Shown: in pieces, positions 1 to 7,950 of the stretch
How positions within the stretch are numbered: the first letter of the stretch is position 1
Layout of the letters: each line of letters begins with the position of its first letter
Source: Candidatus Abyssobacteria bacterium SURF_5
Lineage (GTDB): Bacteria; Abyssobacteria; SURF-5
Reading direction: 5' to 3'
Assembly (NCBI GenBank): GCA_003598085.1
Contig: QZKU01000010.1
Span: forward strand, 1 to 19,381
DNA: 19,381 nucleotides
Notes under the pieces: model-generated
Databases searched by the model: none
Seen by the model: the letters and a program-made list of their open reading frames with translations, nothing else
Told to the model about the DNA's origin: nothing
Made by a program: the position numbers and the translations under genes

Positions 1-1
1 C

Positions 2-742
2 AATTTCAATACCTTAAGGAGAATCCAGGCCGAGGATGGAACGGTCATCGACGAGGAAGAGCGATTCACTCAATTGGCGAGCAGCGAATACATGCTGCAG
101 CACCTCAGGTCCGTCCTCGATGCAGAGGGCAGAGAGGCAATCGAAGACCTGCCCGATGGGATTCATTCCGGTCTGGCAAAACGCGGCGAGAAAGGGTTGT
201 TTTTCTCTTTCCAGGCGGGCGAGGAGAAGGACAAGAAGCACTTCTGGAAATATTACGATCTGAATCGAAAAGAGATAATTGACAACCGCTACCTCATCTC
301 CAGCCTCATCGCATGCGACAAAGATACGCCCCGAGTCGTTGCAGATTATGAAGTCTTCAAAATACAGGAGAAAATAATCGAGAACATTCTGAAGACCCAC
401 CAGGAGCAGCGCAGCCTGCAGGCTGTTCCCAAAACGGTTGACCCCGCTCAACAGGTGATCGCCACCACTCTTCAAGGGTATCTCAACCATCCCGACGTCA
501 ATCGGCAAAAGGCGACGCGGGCCATCCGGTTCCTTGGGCACCCCTTCTCGTCGCCTCTGGTGAAAGAGCTCAAGAAACTGCATGCGGAATTTCAACATTC
601 ATCTGATATCGTTTCTTTCCTCGATAACATCTCATCAATGGCGGAGAGATACGGCTCGATCGCGGATGCCCGCATTGAAACCGCCCCCGAGCTGCGCCGT
701 GAAGATTTGCGGCTGATTTGCTTTGATTACATCTGCAGCTAG
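2..742 (+). CDS. C-terminal part of a probable SNF2-family ATP-dependent helicase (5' truncated)
   Basis: The reading frame is open from the first bases of the window, so the true start lies upstream; the TTG at 74 is not a convincing start. About 246 residues remain. No helicase motor motif is visible. The segment resembles, from memory, the tail that follows the helicase C domain in bacterial HepA/SNF2-like proteins: a region reading GLAKRGEKGLFFSF, then HFWKYYDLN, then DNRYLISSLIACDKDTPRVV, and an ending LRLICFDYICS. The protein would be a nucleic-acid-dependent ATPase that remodels or unwinds DNA in the cytoplasm. The tail is largely helical and charged, with no membrane segment. The family call rests on recalled resemblance of the tail only, so it is moderate. 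The next gene is on the other strand, so no operon partner is visible. Confidence 0.5.
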   Translation, partial: NFNTLRRIQAEDGTVIDEEERFTQLASSEYMLQHLRSVLDAEGREAIEDLPDGIHSGLAKRGEKGLFFSFQAGEEKDKKHFWKYYDLNRKEIIDNRYLISSLIACDKDTPRVVADYEVFKIQEKIIENILKTHQEQRSLQAVPKTVDPAQQVIATTLQGYLNHPDVNRQKATRAIRFLGHPFSSPLVKELKKLHAEFQHSSDIVSFLDNISSMAERYGSIADARIETAPELRREDLRLICFDYICS

Positions 743-930
743 GTAAGTAGATTTTGAAGAGAAGCAGCTCTCTCCGTTTCCTCTGTTTGCTCCTGTGGAT
801 GTGTTTTTTCGGTCTAAAGAAATCTGCGGATGGGCCCTCTTTAGCTGGATCCTCGTTGGCGGTGTCGTGCGCGGAGAAGAGAGATCCTTCGATCACGCTA
901 AAGCGTGACTAAGAAGCAAGGCTCAGGATG

Positions 931-949
931 ATCCCGCGAGGCGCGGGAT
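931..949. repeat. Perfect 8-bp hairpin, repeated at 17581-17595
   Basis: ATCCCGCG (931-938), three-base loop, CGCGGGAT (942-949). The surrounding 16 bases atgatcccgcgaggcg occur again from about 17577, where the stem is one pair shorter (TCCCGC/GCGGGA at 17581-17595). A shared palindrome at two intergenic sites 16.6 kb apart indicates a dispersed repeat rather than a terminator, and neither copy is followed by a T-tract. Confidence 0.6.
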
Positions 950-1007
950 TTCGCTTCGCTCAACGAATCGCGATGGTAGGTCATCGGCGTGTATCGGCGG
1001 TTGAGAT

Positions 1008-1031
1008 AGAGATTCTTCCCCCGCGAGACGC
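1008..1031 (+). repeat. 24-bp direct repeat, copy 1
   Basis: The 24 bases from 1008 to 1031 (containing gattcttcccccgcgagac) recur exactly at 1240-1263. Both copies lie in the same non-coding gap, and neither is flanked by a transposase. It appears to be part of the local dispersed repeat family. Confidence 0.75.
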
Positions 1032-1110
1032 AAGGAAGAAGGGAGAAATCCCCCTCAGTCTCCCTTTGTCAAAGGGGGGATGGTGTATGGCGGGGTCGGG
1101 ATGAATCAAC

Positions 1111-1130
1111 GGGCACGGCCCGCCGTGCCC
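1111..1130. repeat. 9-bp perfect palindrome (GTAGGGGC-type element)
   Basis: GGGCACGGC (1111-1119), two-base loop, GCCGTGCCC (1122-1130), followed by ctac. The same tail, gccgtgcccctac, recurs near 17617-17629, and the reverse-oriented phrase gtaggggcgaccc starts at 17479. This is one member of a small family of GC-rich hairpins scattered through the gaps of this window. Confidence 0.65.
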
Positions 1131-1239
1131 CTACGAGCCGTGATGTTGCTCGTACACCATGGTAGAAAGCAGCGTGCATCCGTGTGCATTTGCGGTTTCA
1201 AGAATTCGTCTAATTGGTGCGAATTCGTGGTGAAAAAAG

Positions 1240-1263
1240 AGAGATTCTTCCCCCGCGAGACGC
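1240..1263 (+). repeat. 24-bp direct repeat, copy 2
   Basis: Exact second copy of the unit at 1008-1031. After this copy the sequence continues cggggtcagaatgac, whereas the first continues into aaggaagaaggg, so the identity stops sharply at the repeat edge. Confidence 0.75.
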
Positions 1264-1307
1264 GGGGTCAGAATGACAAAAGAGGGTGGTGAGCTTAGGC
1301 GCTGCGC

Positions 1308-3173
1308 TCAGCGGCGAGATGGCCGGCCGGATTTCTTCTTTCGGGCGCGCGAGGAAACGACGGTATCCGGGGATGCACGGTTTCGAAGCTGCCCGATCCG
1401 TTTGAGCAGATCGAGTCGGTGAGCACGGCTAAGGAAATCGGCAATCGCTTTCTCATTCTTCGGCTCATAGTACTGCAGCAGAGCGGCCTGAAGGACTTTT
1501 TCCTTATGGCCTCGGGCGACGAATATCTTCTTTCCTTTGGGGTCCCGGCCCGATGCGTACATCGCCGCTGAAGCGGTGAGCGGGATCGGTACGAAATCCT
1601 GCACCTGCCGCGGGCGCCACGAGCGCGAGACGAGATATTCGGTGAGCGCGAGCGCGTTTTCAACCGTGCAGCCGGGATGCGAGCTGACGAAATAGGGCAC
1701 GATGTATTGTTCCTTGCCGGCGCGACGCGACGCCTCCTGGAAGCGCGTCTCGAATTCCTCGAACAGCTCGAATGGCGGCTTGTTCATCAGGGCGAGCACA
1801 TTCGGGCAATAATGCTCGGGCGCCACTTTCAGATGACCGCCAACGAAATCGCGGGCCAGCATCTGAATATACTCGCCGCTCTGCAGTGCCAGATCATGGC
1901 GGATGCCCGACGCGACAAACACATTCAGCGATTGCTGTTCTTTCCATTTCTGGAAAGTTTGCATCATCTTTAAGAGCGGTCCGGCATCGGCGACCAGGTG
2001 TTTGCATTGCGACGGCCAAATGCAACTGGTGCGGTTGCAGGCGCTGGATTGCCCGCATCTCATCCCATACATATTTGAGGTTGGCCCGCCCAGATCGCTG
2101 ATCGTGCCGCGAAATTCCGGATGCCGGCGAAACGATTCCGCCTCCGAGAGAAGACTCTCAATCGAGCGCGAGCAGATTTGTTTTCCCTGATGCAGGTGAA
2201 TGGAGCAGAACGAGCACCCGCCGAAACAGCCTCGGTGGGTCGTGATTGAGAACAGCACCGGCTCGAGCGCGGGAACTCCGCCGAGGGTGTCGTAGCGAGG
2301 ATGCCATTTGCGCGTGAACGGCAGATCGTAAAGCTGATCCAGCTCTTCCTCGCCCAGGGGCTGAGACGGCGGCATCACCACAATTGCGCCCGGGTCCTGT
2401 TCCTGGACCACTGGCCTGCCGTTCAGGTAAGCTTGGGCCTGGTACGCCAATTGAGCAGCCATCACTTCTTCCGGATTTTCATTCTGCTGCGAGAGCGAAG
2501 GCAAGCTGACGACTTCTTCCGGCGCTTTCATCCCGCTCAAGAGCCGGTAGGCGGTGCCAGGAATATCGGTTATGTGTTCGATTGATTCGTCGGCAGCGAG
2601 GCGACCGGCAATTTCCTTTATGGCGCGCTCGCCCATTCCATGCACCAGCAGGTCGGCCTTCGCGTCGACCAGAACCGAGCGCTTCAGCTTGTCCTCGATG
2701 TAATCATAATGAACCAGGCGGCGGATGCTGGCTTCGAGTCCGCCCAGCACGATCGGGATGCCCTTGAAAGCCTCGCGCGCGCGGGCTGAATAGACGAGAA
2801 GGGGGCGCGGCGGCCGCAGGCCGGGAACGCCGCCCGGGCCGTAGAGGTCCTTTTTCCTGCGATGGCGCATCGAGGCGTAGTCGTTCAGGCGCGAATCGAT
2901 CGCGCCCGAAGTGATCCCCCAGAACAGCCGCGGCGGCCCGAAGGCTTTGAAAGCGTCCGCGCTCCTCCAATCGGGTTGGGCGAGGATGGCGACACGATAG
3001 CCGAGTTTCTCGAGGAATCGTCCGATCAGAGCGACGCCGAAGGCCGGATGATCGACGTACGCATCGGCCGTGACAAGAATGATATCGGCCTGCTTCCAGC
3101 CGAGTAGCTGCATTTCTTCGGGAGTCGCGGGAAGAAAAAGCTTTGGATCTTTATGAGAGATGCCACTTTGCAT
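1308..3173 (-). CDS. YgiQ-family radical SAM protein
   Basis: A 621-residue protein of the YgiQ (UPF0313) group, cytoplasmic, biochemical role unknown. The N-terminus has the family opening (FLPATPEEM near residue 13, then [17 protein letters not shown]) and a cobalamin-binding-like alpha/beta region. The radical-SAM cluster motif CFGGCSFC places the three ligands at Cys316, Cys320 and Cys323. A second cysteine-rich stretch ([18 protein letters not shown]), typical of YgiQ, follows about 60 residues later. The C-terminal part from [16 protein letters not shown] matches the start of the DUF3362-type tail. It is shorter than E. coli YgiQ (about 740 residues), mainly at the C-terminus. The start is an ATG at 3171-3173 with no clear ribosome binding site. 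It stands alone, flanked by repeat-rich gaps on both sides. Membership is clear; function is not. Confidence 0.93.
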   Translation of the reverse strand: MQSGISHKDPKLFLPATPEEMQLLGWKQADIILVTADAYVDHPAFGVALIGRFLEKLGYRVAILAQPDWRSADAFKAFGPPRLFWGITSGAIDSRLNDYASMRHRRKKDLYGPGGVPGLRPPRPLLVYSARAREAFKGIPIVLGGLEASIRRLVHYDYIEDKLKRSVLVDAKADLLVHGMGERAIKEIAGRLAADESIEHITDIPGTAYRLLSGMKAPEEVVSLPSLSQQNENPEEVMAAQLAYQAQAYLNGRPVVQEQDPGAIVVMPPSQPLGEEELDQLYDLPFTRKWHPRYDTLGGVPALEPVLFSITTHRGCFGGCSFCSIHLHQGKQICSRSIESLLSEAESFRRHPEFRGTISDLGGPTSNMYGMRCGQSSACNRTSCIWPSQCKHLVADAGPLLKMMQTFQKWKEQQSLNVFVASGIRHDLALQSGEYIQMLARDFVGGHLKVAPEHYCPNVLALMNKPPFELFEEFETRFQEASRRAGKEQYIVPYFVSSHPGCTVENALALTEYLVSRSWRPRQVQDFVPIPLTASAAMYASGRDPKGKKIFVARGHKEKVLQAALLQYYEPKNEKAIADFLSRAHRLDLLKRIGQLRNRASPDTVVSSRARKKKSGRPSRR

Positions 3174-3334
3174 ACATTAAGTTTACTATGTTACCTGCGG
3201 TTTATTCAAGGGATGATGAGCGAATGCAGACCGGGATCAGGTGCTCGGAGATCATGGAGGGGGTTCGCATTTCGAAGACGCCAATGACGTCGATGGAGAA
3301 CCGGGCCGTATGGCCGCGGAGAAAATCCCCCCTG

Positions 3335-3355
3335 TCCCCCTTTGTCGAAGGGGGA
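3335..3355. repeat. CCCCCTTTGTC-type hairpin
   Basis: TCCCCCTT, five-base loop, AAGGGGGA forms a strong stem in the gap between the divergent YgiQ and DUF362 genes. Related hairpins lie at about 1066-1080 (tccctttgtcaaagggggga) and 17531-17555 (ATTCCCCCTT/AAGGGGGGAAT). All sit in non-coding DNA, which supports a dispersed repeat family. Confidence 0.65.
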
Positions 3356-3446
3356 GAAGCGGCTAGGGGCGGGCTGGCGCCGAAGTCGAAGCCAAATGAT
3401 GTGCCGACCTGGCTGGTGCACCGCGCTCAAGCGTAGAATTTAAAGG

Positions 3447-3473
3447 TTCAATGAGATATACTTTTCCATTGAA
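3447..3473. promoter_or_regulatory. Inverted repeat TTCAATG-N13-CATTGAA upstream of the DUF362 gene
   Basis: The arms are 7-bp perfect (3447-3453 and 3467-3473). A TATACT hexamer lies in the loop at 3457-3462 and could be a -10 element, but I see no good -35 at the right distance. It sits about 45 bases before the gene start at 3518, so an operator for that gene is possible. The same arms could also fold as an RNA hairpin. Confidence 0.3.
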
Positions 3474-3517
3474 ACGGAATCCCGTCGAACCCATTACCAT
3501 TCCACAAGGAAAGCGAA

Positions 3518-4804
3518 ATGAAGAAGCGCAAAGTCATCCTCAGAAGATGCGAAGAATACAATCCGATTCGCATGAGGGAGATAATCAGAGACGGTATCGC
3601 GGAGTTGGGCGAGCAGCCGCGAGGAAGGATATTGATCAAGCCGAACGTGGTGACCGCAAACACCGAGTACATACATCATTCTTATACTGCGCCGCCGATA
3701 GTGGAAGCGATGGTCGATGTACTGCGCGAAACATCGGCAGGCTCGCAGATAACCATTGGCGAGTCCGGCGCAATCGGAGTGCCGACGCGGGCGTTCTTCG
3801 CGGATTCGGGCTACGCGAGGATGGCGAGAAACATCGGGATTCCGCTGCGGAATTTCAACGAGGAGAAGACAAAGGAAATCACATTGGCGCGCGCGAAGTG
3901 GCACAAGACGTTCCTGGCGGCGCGGTCGCTGCATGAAGCCGATTACAAGATATGGATGCCGAAGCTGAAGTATCACATTGTCTGCCAGATCACGAACGCC
4001 CTGAAACTGAATATCGGGATCCTAACGCACAAGGAGCGGTTCCTTTATCACGATGACCGGCTGAACGAAAAGGTTGTGGACCTGCTCGAATTCGGCTGGC
4101 CAAACCTGATTGTGACGGATGCGGTCATGATCGGGCACGGGTTCGAATCGAGCCCGTATCCTTTTCACCTTGGCGCGATCCTGATCTCGAACGATCCGGT
4201 GGCGGCCGACGTGGTCGCCGCCCGGATTCTGAATTATCAGCCCGAGGAAGTTGCGCACCTGGTCGAGGCGAGAGAGCGCGGCTATGGCTCGCTCGATATC
4301 AATGATATAGAAGTCACAGGCGATTTAAGCATCGACGACCTGGCCGCAAAGACGAAGGATATCGAGTCGGCGTTCCAGGATTTGCAGAAGCTCAAAACAC
4401 CCATCAAGTTTTATGAAGGCGTGAATCCGAAGACCGGCAACATCTGTTACGGCGGCTGCATCTGTTCCATAAAGGGAGTGCTCGGAACCGCTGAGAAGAA
4501 ATATCCGGGCAATCTCGCGGGCGCAAAGGCGGGCGCCATTGTGATGGGTTATTATAAGGGCGACGTGATCCATCCGGGCCAGCCGGTGGCGCTGATCGGG
4601 ACTTGTTCCGACGTCGAGGGACGCCTCGAGTGCGGGAGAATCATCCGGATAAAAAGTTGTCCCGTCAAGGTGCGGGACCTGGCAGTGCTCTTGCTGCGCA
4701 AGTTCGGGATGAAGAGCCCGGCGTTCGATGTTACGAATATTTCGAAGATGATTTTTTATTCTGCGATGGAAGCTTCTGCGAAGGCGTCGAGATCTTTTCG
4801 ATGA
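3518..4804 (+). CDS. DUF362 domain protein with cysteine-rich C-terminal extension
   Basis: A 428-residue cytoplasmic protein. The N-terminal 260 residues fit DUF362: GRILIKPNVV (about 36-45), a GESGAIG turn (81-87), DYKIWMPKLK (142-151), then the conserved LIVTDAVMIGHG and SNDPVAADVVAARIL. DUF362 proteins are often fused to or encoded beside iron-sulfur proteins, but their reaction is unknown. Here no classical ferredoxin domain follows. Instead a tail of about 130 residues carries Cys310, Cys314 and Cys316 (CYGGCIC), then Cys363, Cys372 and Cys381, which could bind a metal or Fe-S cluster; that is inference. The start is ATG 3518 with an aagga-type ribosome binding site about ten bases upstream. 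Its stop lies 30 bases from the stop of the convergent ligase gene, so the two are not co-transcribed. Confidence 0.85.
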   Translation: MKKRKVILRRCEEYNPIRMREIIRDGIAELGEQPRGRILIKPNVVTANTEYIHHSYTAPPIVEAMVDVLRETSAGSQITIGESGAIGVPTRAFFADSGYARMARNIGIPLRNFNEEKTKEITLARAKWHKTFLAARSLHEADYKIWMPKLKYHIVCQITNALKLNIGILTHKERFLYHDDRLNEKVVDLLEFGWPNLIVTDAVMIGHGFESSPYPFHLGAILISNDPVAADVVAARILNYQPEEVAHLVEARERGYGSLDINDIEVTGDLSIDDLAAKTKDIESAFQDLQKLKTPIKFYEGVNPKTGNICYGGCICSIKGVLGTAEKKYPGNLAGAKAGAIVMGYYKGDVIHPGQPVALIGTCSDVEGRLECGRIIRIKSCPVKVRDLAVLLLRKFGMKSPAFDVTNISKMIFYSAMEASAKASRSFR

Positions 4805-4834
4805 GGTCGAGAACCGCTCCGGCAGCGGACAGAT

Positions 4835-6256
4835 TCACAGCACCCTTTGCTTCTCGTGCTTAAAGTTTATCGGCGCCGTCGATATCACCCATTTAAACTT
4901 GCCCGCGGCAGTCCGCGGAATTTCGGATACCTCCTGCAAGTCCACCTGCATGTCCGAACCCACCCGTTTGCGGAATTCGACAAGAAGCGCATTGGCCTCC
5001 CGCCGTGAGAATCGCGGCTCAGCAACGATTTTGATCAGAATGTGGTCGACCCTGTCCTGGATAATCTGAGACATCTTGATCGTCTTCAGCGGTTTGAACG
5101 GATGCGTCAAAACGGAAGGCGAGATTAAGTTCCCCGCGGGCGTTACGATGATATCCTCCGCCTTCGTTGTGACGTCTTGTATGAGCGGGAGCGCCCTTCC
5201 GCACGAGCAGGATTTCTTCCTGATTGCGGAAATGTCGCTGGTCTGGTATCTGATGAAAGGCATCGCGTAATTGTGCAGGCTTGTGCCGACGACATATCCT
5301 TCCTTGCCGTCTACTACCGGAATGCCGTCTGAATCGAGTATCTCGCAGATTCCATACTCCAGGTTGAGATGACGGCCCTCGTGCCTGTCGCACTCGGTCG
5401 CGAAAACCACGCGCTCGGCCATTCCGTAATAGTCATACACGCGGCAATCGAAGGATTTCTCGATCGTTTCCTTCTGGAACGGGAACAGCGTCTCGGAGGA
5501 TGTAAGCACGGCTTTCAGCGGGAGCGTTTCCCTTCGGCTCTCCAGGTATTTCGCGATGATATATCCGGTGGACGGATAACATTCGAGGGCCATCGGCTTG
5601 AATTCCCGCAGCTTGCGGATGTAGCACGGCAGATTCTCCTCGTTGAGGTGGAATGAGGAAATCCAGAGTTGGTTATCCAGGTAATTCATGCGCCAGAACG
5701 GCGGCTTTTTTCGGGTGGTCGGGCACACGATCCTGCCGAGAGCGACTGCGAATTTGTCGCCGTACCGGAGACCTGCCCATCGAGCCTGTCTCCAGTAGGC
5801 CGCGTTGTTGAAGGCGCACATCTTCCTGTCCCAGAAGAACTCGAGGGGCGAGCCGGTGGTGCCGCTCGTGTGCCCGTGGGCGAGCTGTTTCTTGCGGTAG
5901 GCGCTGGAAAGAAGCTCGTGCTTATGTTTCCTGACGTCATCTCTCGTCAGCACCGGCAGTTTGCGGAGATCCTGGCTTGTCTTGATATCTGCCGGATCGA
6001 GTTTTCGCTGGTCCATGAGGCGCCGGTAATACGGAACGTTTTCATAGGCGTGCTCCACGAGCAGTTGCAGTTTCTGATTCTGATACTCTGCCAGTTCATT
6101 AGAAGAAAGCCATTGGGTCTTCTCCAGCTCTTCGAGTTGTTCGCGAAATTCGGGACCGTATCGCTCGAGATGGATTCGGACTGCATAAAGGGTGACGAGG
6201 AGCGATTGCGCGAAGGGCGGGAGCAGCGAATACAGCCGTTCGTAAACTCGTTGCAT
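4835..6256 (-). CDS. CapK/PaaK-type adenylate-forming ligase (phenylacetate-CoA ligase family)
   Basis: A 473-residue ANL-superfamily enzyme expected to activate a carboxylate with ATP and pass it to CoA or another acceptor. The P-loop-like AMP-binding motif TSGTTGSPL is at residues 120-128. Later come DYYGMAERVVFATEC, the acyl-adenylate contact region, then GYVVGTSLHNYAMPFIRYQTSD and SCSCGRALPLI, typical of the CapK branch. The C-terminal small domain (DHILIKIVAEPRFSRREAN) ends with AAGKFKWV, carrying the catalytic lysine region. I chose the ATG at 6254-6256 rather than an in-frame start at 6391: the extra 45 residues resemble nothing in the family and would overlap the promoter of the divergent gene. 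No strong ribosome binding site is visible. The substrate is unknown; relatives often sit in polysaccharide or aromatic-acid loci, but nothing here decides between these. Confidence 0.88.
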   Translation of the reverse strand: MQRVYERLYSLLPPFAQSLLVTLYAVRIHLERYGPEFREQLEELEKTQWLSSNELAEYQNQKLQLLVEHAYENVPYYRRLMDQRKLDPADIKTSQDLRKLPVLTRDDVRKHKHELLSSAYRKKQLAHGHTSGTTGSPLEFFWDRKMCAFNNAAYWRQARWAGLRYGDKFAVALGRIVCPTTRKKPPFWRMNYLDNQLWISSFHLNEENLPCYIRKLREFKPMALECYPSTGYIIAKYLESRRETLPLKAVLTSSETLFPFQKETIEKSFDCRVYDYYGMAERVVFATECDRHEGRHLNLEYGICEILDSDGIPVVDGKEGYVVGTSLHNYAMPFIRYQTSDISAIRKKSCSCGRALPLIQDVTTKAEDIIVTPAGNLISPSVLTHPFKPLKTIKMSQIIQDRVDHILIKIVAEPRFSRREANALLVEFRKRVGSDMQVDLQEVSEIPRTAAGKFKWVISTAPINFKHEKQRVL

Positions 6257-6384
6257 ATTTATCTCATTCGGAGGACGTAAGCAGCCGGACTTTTTAAATA
6301 AATATACTATGCATGCCGCAGCCTCCGATTGCCAGAAGGCGCAGTTTTGGAGGGGATTGCCTGGGGGTATGTTGCCGATTTTAC

Positions 6385-6413
6385 TTGACACGGCGGGCCC
6401 GTCGATGTATATT
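6385..6413 (+). promoter_or_regulatory. Near-consensus sigma70 promoter for the XRE-EIIA gene
   Basis: TTGACA (6385-6390), 17-base spacer, TATATT (6408-6413). The -35 is perfect and the -10 matches 5 of 6 bases. Transcription would begin near 6420 and run into the ribosome binding site at 6432-6439. This strength suggests a constitutively competent promoter that may be repressed, possibly by its own XRE-domain product. Confidence 0.75.
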
Positions 6414-6441
6414 GTTTAGTGAACACTGAACGAGGAGGTGG

Positions 6442-7338
6442 ATGGAAGTGAATTTCGGATATCTGCTGAAAACCCTGCGAATAGAGGCGGGAATTGGGTT
6501 GAGGGAATTATCCAGGAGTATCGATATCTCCCCGAGTTATCTCAGCATGATCGAGAACGGGCAACAGCCGCCGCCGACAGCCGCGAGAATAGCGCAGATA
6601 GAGCAGGCGTTAAGTCTGCCAAAAGGATACTTATTTTCATTGGCTCAGGACCTGGATCCTGACCTTGTTTCCTACATCCAGGCGGTGCCTGAGGTGAGGG
6701 ATTTTCTTTATGTTGCAAAAGAGAAGGGGATGCGTTCGAGCGATTTTACCCGGCTGTCGGGCTTGGTTAGTGCCTATGGGTTGGAGGGTTTGAATCTGAT
6801 TATCGGGAAAATGACTGCGTCAAACGGCGAGGAGATCGGATCGCGTGGCCAGAACCACGGGGTTCTGGGGCCGTTTCTCTGGCCATTCCTGACGGAGAAA
6901 TTGATTTTCGACTTGACAGGCGTCGAGGAAAAGAGCACATTTTTAGAATATGCAGTCGAACGACTTGCCGAACAAGTAGAGGGGCTGGATGCGGGGAAGA
7001 TTCTGGGGGATTTATTACAGCGCGAGAAGGCGGCCAGCACCGGTATCGGTCATGGAATTGCGGTGCCGCACGCATATTCGACAGGGCTTGAAGGAATGAT
7101 TGTAGCTCTATTTCGGGTGCCGGAAGGTCTGGATTTCGGTTCGATTGACGAGAAGCCGGTGCGTTTGGTTTTTATTTTGGCGGGTCCTCGATCTGATGAG
7201 TTATTGCATCTGAAGCTGCTGGCGCGGATCGCCAGGCTGTTCAGCCACAACAGCATTTATGAGAGAATTCTGAAAGCGCCTGCGCACAAGGAGGTCCTTT
7301 CGATATTCAGGTCGGCCGAGATGTGCCTGCCGTACTGA
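6442..7338 (+). CDS. XRE helix-turn-helix / PTS EIIA (fructose-nitrogen type) fusion regulator
   Basis: A 298-residue cytoplasmic protein with two recognisable domains. Residues about 5-62 form a Cro/C1-type HTH (LLKTLRIEAGIGLRELSRSI, then SPSYLSMIENGQQPP). Residues about 150-296 form a type-2 EIIA domain: TEKLIFDLTG, LLQREKAASTGIGHGIAVPH, and the closing HLKLLARIARLFSH. The phospho-acceptor histidine of the family is His210 in GIAVPH; His204 lies six residues earlier. This suggests a DNA-binding regulator whose activity follows the phosphorylation state of a PTS or PTS-Ntr phosphorelay. The linker (about 65-148) has no family I recognise. A strong GAGGAGGT site at 6432-6439 lies only 3 bases before ATG 6442 and 9 before the in-frame GTG 6448; either could be the start. 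It diverges from the ligase gene and precedes the zinc-ribbon gene. Confidence 0.85.
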   Translation: MEVNFGYLLKTLRIEAGIGLRELSRSIDISPSYLSMIENGQQPPPTAARIAQIEQALSLPKGYLFSLAQDLDPDLVSYIQAVPEVRDFLYVAKEKGMRSSDFTRLSGLVSAYGLEGLNLIIGKMTASNGEEIGSRGQNHGVLGPFLWPFLTEKLIFDLTGVEEKSTFLEYAVERLAEQVEGLDAGKILGDLLQREKAASTGIGHGIAVPHAYSTGLEGMIVALFRVPEGLDFGSIDEKPVRLVFILAGPRSDELLHLKLLARIARLFSHNSIYERILKAPAHKEVLSIFRSAEMCLPY

Positions 7339-7343
7339 ATAAG

Positions 7344-7384
7344 GAGACGACCGGTGACCCGGCGAGAACCGGGAAGGACGTCTC
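7344..7384. repeat. Nested inverted repeat between the XRE-EIIA and zinc-ribbon genes
   Basis: The outer arms GAGACG (7344-7349) and CGTCTC (7379-7384) enclose an inner stem CCCGG (7358-7362) / CCGGG (7369-7373). It begins six bases after the upstream stop codon. No T-tract follows on the plus strand, so it is not a textbook terminator. It could be an RNA structure affecting readthrough into the zinc-ribbon gene. Confidence 0.45.
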
Positions 7385-7493
7385 AAATTGATTAGAAGTT
7401 CAGTTGCATCCGAGTGTCTCTGTTTCATGAGAAGCTGGTCCGTCTCAATCGAAGGCAGATGATCCTGAGGGCGAGCTGAAAGGAGTGCCGATT

Positions 7494-7796
7494 ATGAAAG
7501 AATCTGCTCAAATCAGGCTTCTTCTCAAGCTGTACGAGTTGGAAACCGACGGGGAAGCGATTGATCGAGCCGCCGTGCTCGAGGAAATCAGGGAGAATCT
7601 GGACCCTTCGATTTTCAGGCGATATCTGAAAGTGAAAGAGCGGAAAGGAAGCGGGGTGGCTATTCTTCGGGATGGCATGTGCAGCGGGTGCAACATGATC
7701 TACCCGGACACGCACGAAGTGTTCCGACACGACGGTTTCATTCATACCTGTGAATTCTGCGGCAGGTTTTTAATACTGGATAAAGATGCGGCGTAG
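7494..7796 (+). CDS. Short C4 zinc-ribbon protein (stand-alone relative of the zf-RING_7 C-terminal domain)
   Basis: A 100-residue cytoplasmic protein. The start is ATG 7494, chosen because AAAGGAG at 7479-7485 is 8 bases upstream; an in-frame GTG at 7485 overlaps that site. The C-terminal 40 residues contain MCSGCNMIYP and, 20 residues on, HTCEFCGRFLIL: two CxxC knuckles in the pattern of the C4 zinc-ribbon (zf-RING_7, DUF164-type) domain. Usual members are about 240 residues, with a long coiled coil before the ribbon. Here only about 60 mostly helical, charged residues precede it, so it is a mini-version or a truncated descendant. A role in nucleic-acid or protein binding is inferred only. 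It lies 155 bases downstream of the XRE-EIIA gene on the same strand and may share its transcript. Confidence 0.75.
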   Translation: MKESAQIRLLLKLYELETDGEAIDRAAVLEEIRENLDPSIFRRYLKVKERKGSGVAILRDGMCSGCNMIYPDTHEVFRHDGFIHTCEFCGRFLILDKDAA

Positions 7797-7837
7797 GCGA
7801 AAGGATTTCCCCGGTTTCGAAGCAAGGTATTATAAAA

Positions 7838-7857
7838 GGGGCGCCTTCGGGCGCCCC
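7838..7857. terminator. Strong hairpin with TTCG loop between convergent genes; terminator for the formate dehydrogenase operon
   Basis: GGGGCGCC (7838-7845), TTCG, GGCGCCCC (7850-7857) is a perfect 8-bp GC-rich stem. Read on the minus strand it is followed by TTTTATAA, making a fair intrinsic terminator for the operon whose last gene ends at 7951. On the plus strand no T-tract follows, but it could still slow transcription leaving the zinc-ribbon gene. Confidence 0.75.
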
Positions 7858-7950
7858 TCGATGTCGTACTTCTACACATGTGCCCGCCGTGCGGCGATTC
7901 ATGCATTTAGGCTGGTGGATTGCCGCCGAAACCTCATCACGACCTCATCA

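Larger units (their letters stand above)
743..1307. repeat. Repeat-rich intergenic region
   Basis: No gene is supported in these 565 bases; short open frames here have no ribosome binding site and no family likeness. The region holds several perfect hairpins: TCACGCT/AGCGTGA at 893-908, ATCCCGCG/CGCGGGAT at 931-949, TCCCTTT/AAAGGG-type near 1066-1080, and GGGCACGGC/GCCGTGCCC at 1111-1130. An exact 24-base direct repeat occurs at 1008-1031 and 1240-1263. Pieces similar to those near 17480-17640 recur here. Segments such as 1170-1235, with phrases like gaattcgtggtg, look like decayed copies of a dispersed intergenic repeat. It may be a landing site for REP/MITE-like elements. Confidence 0.7.

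Noticed and set aside
1080-1292. 70-codon open frame in the first repeat-rich gap
   Set aside because: It runs through hairpins and the direct repeat, has no recognisable product, and its start abuts a palindrome.
743-1307. CRISPR array
   Set aside because: Only two copies of the 24-bp unit, 208 bp apart, with unrelated repeats between them; no regular spacers and no cas genes.
6257-6391. N-terminal 45-residue extension of the CapK/PaaK ligase from a start at 6391
   Set aside because: The extension has no family likeness, and its start region coincides with the strong promoter of the divergent gene. The ATG at 6256 gives the normal family N-terminus.
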